From: Flavobacterium endoglycinae
GTDB taxonomy: Bacteria; Bacteroidota; Bacteroidia; Flavobacteriales; Flavobacteriaceae
Assembly (NCBI RefSeq): GCF_017352115.1
Contig: NZ_CP071448.1
Location: 4,190,001-4,254,000 of the forward strand
Length of the DNA: 64,000 nt
Direction: 5' to 3'
Position 1 is the stretch's first letter. The number at the start of each line of letters is the position of its first letter. Below the pieces are notes generated by a model that worked only from the letters and a program-made list of their open reading frames with translations, was not told where the DNA came from and did not search any database. This document shows positions 59,833-64,000 of the stretch, one piece after another. Both the position numbers and the translations under genes were made by a program.

Positions 59833-61317
59833 TTAGTTCTTAATAATCTTAATTGATTTTTTGATGTTTCCGTAAGAAACGTTTACGATATATACTCCCG
59901 GCGCGAGTTTATCGCCAATTTTAATATCTTCATTTGTAAAATAATCATCTGAAGAAAAACATATATCTCCTTTCATATCAACAATTTTGATCGTCAATGG
60001 TTCTGTTATATGTGATTTTATATGAAGCGTTGATTGGGTTTTTACCGGATTTGGATAAATAGTGAAAGAACCATTTTCTTTTTGGTGATCGTTTACTCCT
60101 AAATTAGAAACTACAGCATCAATATAATTAAAATTCATATCGTTTGATTTGAATTTAATTTTAAGGTATACTTCACCTTTTGGTAGTGTAATTCCGTTTA
60201 CAACTTTGTCAGCATAAGTTTGCCAGTCTCCTGTTGGTGGAAAAGTCTCGTCTGTTTTTACTGCTACATTATTTACCAGAATATCAAATTTTCCAGTGTT
60301 TGTTGGTGAAGCAACTCTAAAAGTTAAATTGTAAACTCCTGCATCGGCTACATTGAGCATAAATTCATTCCAGTCTCCATTGTTTATAAAACAAACATTT
60401 TGTCCAGTTCCAGAATCGGTTGTGTTTTGCAATCCTGTTCCTTTTCTTCTATAATGTTTATTAGCAGTAATTCTTCCTGGCACACTCATTTTTTTAGAAG
60501 TATAACTTTCGTTGATATAAGCCGTTCCAATTGGTTTTAAAACACCACTAGCTGGGCTTAGTAATTGTCCTTCAAGCATATCAGTCCAATCAGAAGGAAC
60601 ACGTCCTGTAAACCAAGAATATCGGTAAATATCAGGATCGTTTTCAAAACTGCTCACGATGGTTTTCATGAAGTTAATTTTATCAGTTTCACTTTGAATA
60701 ACTCTGTTTGCAAACTCAGTTACCCAAACCGGACGATTAAAGTTTTTTAAAAGTCCTGTTACACCAATAACAGCTCCTGCTGTATTATCATACGTATGAA
60801 AAGCAATATAATCGACTTTACAGTCTGGACATAAAAGAAAAAACTGGTTATGCCACGCTACTGGATCGCTGTAACCGCCATAGTTATTAGGACCATTATA
60901 AGCCGGAGAAGCACTCACAATTTCTAGATTTTTAGCTGCGGCAATTTTTTCAACATTTTTCCATGCATTTACTGCTTCCTGAGGTGTTAAGCGAGCGCCA
61001 TCAGTAAAATTAGGCTCATTGAACGCTAATAGATATTTAGCTCCCGGTTTAATACGGTCAATAAAGGCTTGTACATCGCCATCGTTTACTTTTCCCCAAG
61101 CCATTGGAACATATTCTAAGCCAAGCGAAGCATAATTAGCATTAACGTCATTTTCAGGAAGAGATCCCCAATTGTACCACCACGAAATTCCGGGTTTTAA
61201 AGCCTGTAAATCGGCAGTAGAATTGTTTCCGTATGCAATTCCTCTTTTAGGACTCTGAGAAAATACAATTGCCGAACAAATTAAGGTTAATAATGTAAAA
61301 AGTAGCTTTTTGATCAT
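59833..61317 (-). CDS. GH128-type beta-1,3-glucanase with CBM6 and T9SS type A sorting domain
   Basis: 494 residues. Signal peptide ends VFSQS. Catalytic domain about 22-270: GISWWYNWGS, LLAFNEPNF (acid/base Glu), HTYDN, PVWVTEFANR (nucleophile Glu), the Asl1/GH128 pattern. A CBM6-like module follows (about 290-405: NDGDWNEFMLNVADAGVYNLTFRVAS). The C-terminal domain (FTIYPNPVKTQSTLHI to KSIKIIKN) is a T9SS type A signal. It is an exported laminarin or fungal-glucan degrading enzyme, by family. Confidence 0.9.
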   Translation of the reverse strand: MIKKLLFTLLTLICSAIVFSQSPKRGIAYGNNSTADLQALKPGISWWYNWGSLPENDVNANYASLGLEYVPMAWGKVNDGDVQAFIDRIKPGAKYLLAFNEPNFTDGARLTPQEAVNAWKNVEKIAAAKNLEIVSASPAYNGPNNYGGYSDPVAWHNQFFLLCPDCKVDYIAFHTYDNTAGAVIGVTGLLKNFNRPVWVTEFANRVIQSETDKINFMKTIVSSFENDPDIYRYSWFTGRVPSDWTDMLEGQLLSPASGVLKPIGTAYINESYTSKKMSVPGRITANKHYRRKGTGLQNTTDSGTGQNVCFINNGDWNEFMLNVADAGVYNLTFRVASPTNTGKFDILVNNVAVKTDETFPPTGDWQTYADKVVNGITLPKGEVYLKIKFKSNDMNFNYIDAVVSNLGVNDHQKENGSFTIYPNPVKTQSTLHIKSHITEPLTIKIVDMKGDICFSSDDYFTNEDIKIGDKLAPGVYIVNVSYGNIKKSIKIIKN

Positions 61318-61474
61318 GGTTAATGATTTAGTAGGTTTTGATTATTTAGTTATTTCAAATGTATAGGGTTTCTGTTTTTTATCAGAATAAAAAAATCATT
61401 ACAAAAACACATCAAACGATTTCAGAATACTTCAAAAGAGGTATTTCTTTAAAACAGTTTTATTTTCTAAAAAG

Positions 61475-61513
61475 AAAAAGTCTGAAAAACAGCAATTGCA
61501 TTTCAGACTTTTT
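61475..61513 (-). terminator. Terminator of the acyltransferase gene
   Basis: AAAAAGTCTGAAA (61475-61487) and TTTCAGACTTTTT (61501-61513), 13-bp perfect stem, 13-nt loop, 8 bp from the minus-strand stop. Confidence 0.88.
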
Positions 61514-61521
61514 AGATTTTT

Positions 61522-62394
61522 TTATTTTACACGATGTTTCCATCTTTTGTGAGTCCATAAATAAAACTCAGGAGCTTCATAAATTTGCTTTTCGACTCCT
61601 TTTAAATATTTTTCGGTGATTTCGAAATCCTTATATTCTTTCGGATCATCTGCTATTGGTACAAAAGTCGCTTCATAATATCCTCTTTTCACTTTACGTA
61701 CTTGTACAGAAATGACACTTAAATCATATTTTTTAGCCAGCATTTCGGCACCGGTATGTACAGGGACTTCAACACCCATAAATTTCATCGAGTGGAAAAT
61801 TCTATCCAATTTTGGTGACTGATCACTTGCTAAACCGTACATGCTTAATTTTCCGCTTCTTTGGTTTTGAGCCATTGTTGGAATTGCTTGTCTAGTTTCG
61901 ATCATTTCGGTTTTATATTTCGAACGGATTTTTCGAATCAGCTTATCAAAATACGGATTGGCAAGTCTTTTATAAACAGCAATTCCTTGAAAACCTAATT
62001 TTGGATTAATAGTTAAAAGCCATTCGTAACTAGCATAATGAGAAGCAACTAGAATAACACTTTTGCCTTTTCTTGCATAATCTTGAACCAATTCGATATT
62101 CGTTACATGAAATCTTTTTTCCATTTCTTCTGGAGAAATGCTCATTGTTTTTACCATCTCCAAAAACATATCGCACATATGCTGATAGAATTTTTTTTCT
62201 ATTTCTTTTCTTTCAGCAGCACTTAAATGAGGAAGCGCAAGTGCGAGATTTTCGCGAACCACTTTTTTACGGTAACCAATGATTCTGTAAATGATGAAAT
62301 ACACAAAATCTGAAAACCAGTAAAATATTCGGAAAGGAAGTATAGAGATTAGCCAAAGAAGTGGATAGGCTAGTATATAAACAATAAATTGCAT
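61522..62394 (-). CDS. Lipid A biosynthesis-type acyltransferase (LpxL/HtrB family)
   Basis: 290 residues: N-terminal membrane anchor (FIVYILAYPLLWLISILPF), catalytic HX4(D/E) motif in LVASHYASYEWLL, a substrate block GLASDQSPK and C-terminal FYLWTHKRWKHR. These enzymes add secondary acyl chains to lipid A at the inner membrane. Some Bacteroidota relatives make aminolipids, so the substrate is not certain. Confidence 0.9.
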   Translation of the reverse strand: MQFIVYILAYPLLWLISILPFRIFYWFSDFVYFIIYRIIGYRKKVVRENLALALPHLSAAERKEIEKKFYQHMCDMFLEMVKTMSISPEEMEKRFHVTNIELVQDYARKGKSVILVASHYASYEWLLTINPKLGFQGIAVYKRLANPYFDKLIRKIRSKYKTEMIETRQAIPTMAQNQRSGKLSMYGLASDQSPKLDRIFHSMKFMGVEVPVHTGAEMLAKKYDLSVISVQVRKVKRGYYEATFVPIADDPKEYKDFEITEKYLKGVEKQIYEAPEFYLWTHKRWKHRVK

Positions 62395-62511
62395 CTAATA
62401 TTTTTTCTGCAAATATAACGTAAAAATGGGTAATGAGAGATATTTTTGAATTTGGATCTAAAACTTATGTCCGAATATAACTATATTTACATCTCACATT
62501 AAACATTATTT

Positions 62512-63150
62512 ATGAATACCATTTTAATTGGAATTATTGTTGCCAACGTTCTTTTTAGTTATAAAGGTTTTAACGATTATGCATTTTTTAGAAAGTATGA
62601 ATTTCATATAGGAAGCATTCGAGCGGGAGAACAAATCAGAATGCTTTCATCTGGATTTTTACATGTTGATATCCTGCATTTGGTGTTTAATATGTATACG
62701 CTTTGGATGTTTGCTCCAGTGGTTTCGGATGCACTTGGTGATTTTTCTTTTGTTCTGGTTTATTTCGGAAGTTTAATCTTCGGAAGTCTGCTGACGATGT
62801 TATTCCATAAAGATGATTACAGCTATCGTGCAGTGGGGGCATCTGGTGCTGTAACTGGAGTTTTGTATTCGGCAATTTTATTACAGCCAGATATGATGCT
62901 TGGAATTTTTTATGTTATTCCAATGCCGGCATATGTTTTCGGAATTTTATATTTATTGTATTCAATTTACGGAATGAAAGCAAAAAATGATAATATAGGA
63001 CATACGGCTCACTTTGGAGGTGCTGTAGGAGGATATCTGATTACTTTAATAAAAATGCCGTCATTAATTACAGATCACAGTTTAATGACGATTTTATTGG
63101 CTGTTCCAATTATTATACTTTTTGGAATGGCAAAATTGGGAAAATTGTAA
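62512..63150 (+). CDS. Rhomboid-family intramembrane serine protease
   Basis: 212 residues, six membrane helices. HVDILHLVFNMYTLW supplies the conserved His/Asn face, GASGAVTGVLYS the catalytic Ser, and HTAHFGGAVGGYLI the catalytic His. Both catalytic residues are present, so an active protease is expected. Substrate unknown. It is 53 bp upstream of the SIMPL gene. Confidence 0.93.
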   Translation: MNTILIGIIVANVLFSYKGFNDYAFFRKYEFHIGSIRAGEQIRMLSSGFLHVDILHLVFNMYTLWMFAPVVSDALGDFSFVLVYFGSLIFGSLLTMLFHKDDYSYRAVGASGAVTGVLYSAILLQPDMMLGIFYVIPMPAYVFGILYLLYSIYGMKAKNDNIGHTAHFGGAVGGYLITLIKMPSLITDHSLMTILLAVPIIILFGMAKLGKL

Positions 63151-63203
63151 TGCTGGCATAACTTTTGAAATGCCTTTATCAAATAATTTAAATATCACAA
63201 AAA

Positions 63204-63893
63204 ATGAAAAAACTAGTATTATTTTTAACAATCATGTTTATGACTATGTCTTACGGCCAAGAAATAAAACAAATCCCATTAATCAACGTTAACGGGGAAG
63301 GAAAAGTAAAAGTAGCACCTGATCAGGTTTGTATTTCAGCAACTGTTGAAACTAAAGGGAATAATGCTAAAGATGTCAAAAAACAAAATGACGAAAAAAT
63401 GGATGCTGTTTTGAAATTCATCAAAAAAATGAATGTTCCAACAGCTGATTTTAAAACAAAACAAGTAGCTCTTAATCCGCAGTACGACTACGAGAAAAAG
63501 AAAACTAGCTACAATGCCACTCAAACTGTTGAAATCGTATTAAAAGATTTGACTAAATACGATGAATTAATGGAAGGTTTGGTACAACAAGGAATCAACA
63601 GAATTGATAATGTTTCTTTTGAATCTTCTAAATTGGCTCAATACCAGTCTGAAGCTAGAAAAATAGCGATCAAAGATGCTAAATTGAAAGCTGAAGAGTA
63701 TGTATCTGTTTTAGGTCAAAAAGTAGGGAAAGCATTTACTATTTCTGATAATTCTCAGGTTTATCAGCCAAGACCAATGTACGCAGCGATGAAAACCGAA
63801 ATGATGGATGCATCAGGTGCTTCAAACCAAACATTGGCAATTGGAGAAATCGAAATTACAGCCAATGTAAGCGTAAGTTTTGTTTTGGACTAA
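63204..63893 (+). CDS. SIMPL-domain periplasmic protein
   Basis: 229 residues with signal peptide ending MSYGQ. INVNGEGKVKVAPDQVCISATVETKG, KTKQVALNPQYDYEKKKTSYNATQTVEIVLKDL, VSFESSKLAQYQSEARKIAIKDAKLKAEEYVSVLG and GEIEITANVSVSFVLD are the SIMPL (DUF541) pattern. The family includes envelope proteins of unclear biochemistry, one with a role in immune signalling in vertebrates. Confidence 0.92.
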   Translation: MKKLVLFLTIMFMTMSYGQEIKQIPLINVNGEGKVKVAPDQVCISATVETKGNNAKDVKKQNDEKMDAVLKFIKKMNVPTADFKTKQVALNPQYDYEKKKTSYNATQTVEIVLKDLTKYDELMEGLVQQGINRIDNVSFESSKLAQYQSEARKIAIKDAKLKAEEYVSVLGQKVGKAFTISDNSQVYQPRPMYAAMKTEMMDASGASNQTLAIGEIEITANVSVSFVLD

Positions 63894-63917
63894 TAAGTTT
63901 TAAAACTACAATATTTG

Positions 63918-63952
63918 AAATCCAAATTCCAATTTAATTGGAGTTTGGATTT
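63918..63952. repeat. Dispersed palindrome AATCCAAATTCCAATT, copy 3 (terminator-like)
   Basis: Arms at 63918-63934 and 63936-63952 pair with one G-U wobble, tight loop, followed by a T run. It ends the SIMPL gene transcript. Confidence 0.88.
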
Positions 63953-64000
63953 TTTGTTTCTAAATGAGATTAATATTTACTTTTACTCTAAAATTATTTT

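Noticed and set aside
1..64000. CRISPR array, prophage, tRNA or rRNA genes
   Set aside because: No regularly spaced 25-40-bp direct repeats with unique spacers, no phage structural genes, and no tRNA-like cloverleaf or rRNA sequence was noticed; the only regular arrays are the adhesin repeats and short tandem repeats.

Overview
The window is an AT-rich chromosomal segment of a Bacteroidota bacterium, almost certainly a Flavobacterium or close relative. Evidence: type IX secretion (T9SS) sorting domains of both types, a PorP/SprF-family partner, TAnnTTTG-type -7 promoter elements, weak Shine-Dalgarno use, a fused alpha/beta 2-oxoacid dehydrogenase E1, and a Bacteroidota-style RNase P RNA. No species is assigned.

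Layout. 1-1.8 kb: end of rnz, a 13-unit heptamer repeat, pdxH and a CAP-domain lipoprotein. 1.9-13.3 kb (minus): a surface-adhesion operon of a 2844-residue cysteine-rich repeat protein with a gliding-type T9SS C-terminal domain, a PorP/SprF partner and an OmpA/PD40 protein. 14.2-17.7 kb: a polyphosphate operon sixA-like/ppk1/ppx. 17.7-25.6 kb: Crp-family regulator and quinone-reductase-like enzyme, dnaX with an A10 slippage site (gamma and tau), parDE, BON/LysM proteins, rnpB and a dicarboxylate symporter. 25.7-30.1 kb: a two-component system divergent from a TonB-receptor-like barrel, with an 11-bp-period triple direct repeat between them.

30.08-37.83 kb: a complete 7.74-kb transposon of the IS1595 (ISXO2-like) family, with 23-bp terminal inverted repeats (22/23 identical) and a perfect 8-bp target duplication. 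Its cargo is mostly unrecognised: two paralogous divergent gene pairs whose start codons are 3-4 bp apart, a third pair with overlapping starts, a DUF6934-like operon, a candidate structured RNA, four small secreted, lipid-anchored or membrane proteins, and a two-gene operon (alpha-helical protein plus winged-helix/coiled-coil/membrane protein) with its own consensus promoter. This is the best candidate for something undescribed.

37.9-64 kb: core genes (rsmD, DUF3822, RecD-like helicase, kdsB, E1 fusion, LOG-family protein, uvrA, CLC protein, ggt, ACP phosphodiesterase, glmM, T9SS-secreted GH128-type glucanase, lipid A-type acyltransferase, rhomboid, SIMPL protein), interrupted by an Imm52-like orphan immunity gene and an M1-like pseudopeptidase fused to an outer-membrane barrel. 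Two families of dispersed palindromes and many bidirectional terminators punctuate the segment.
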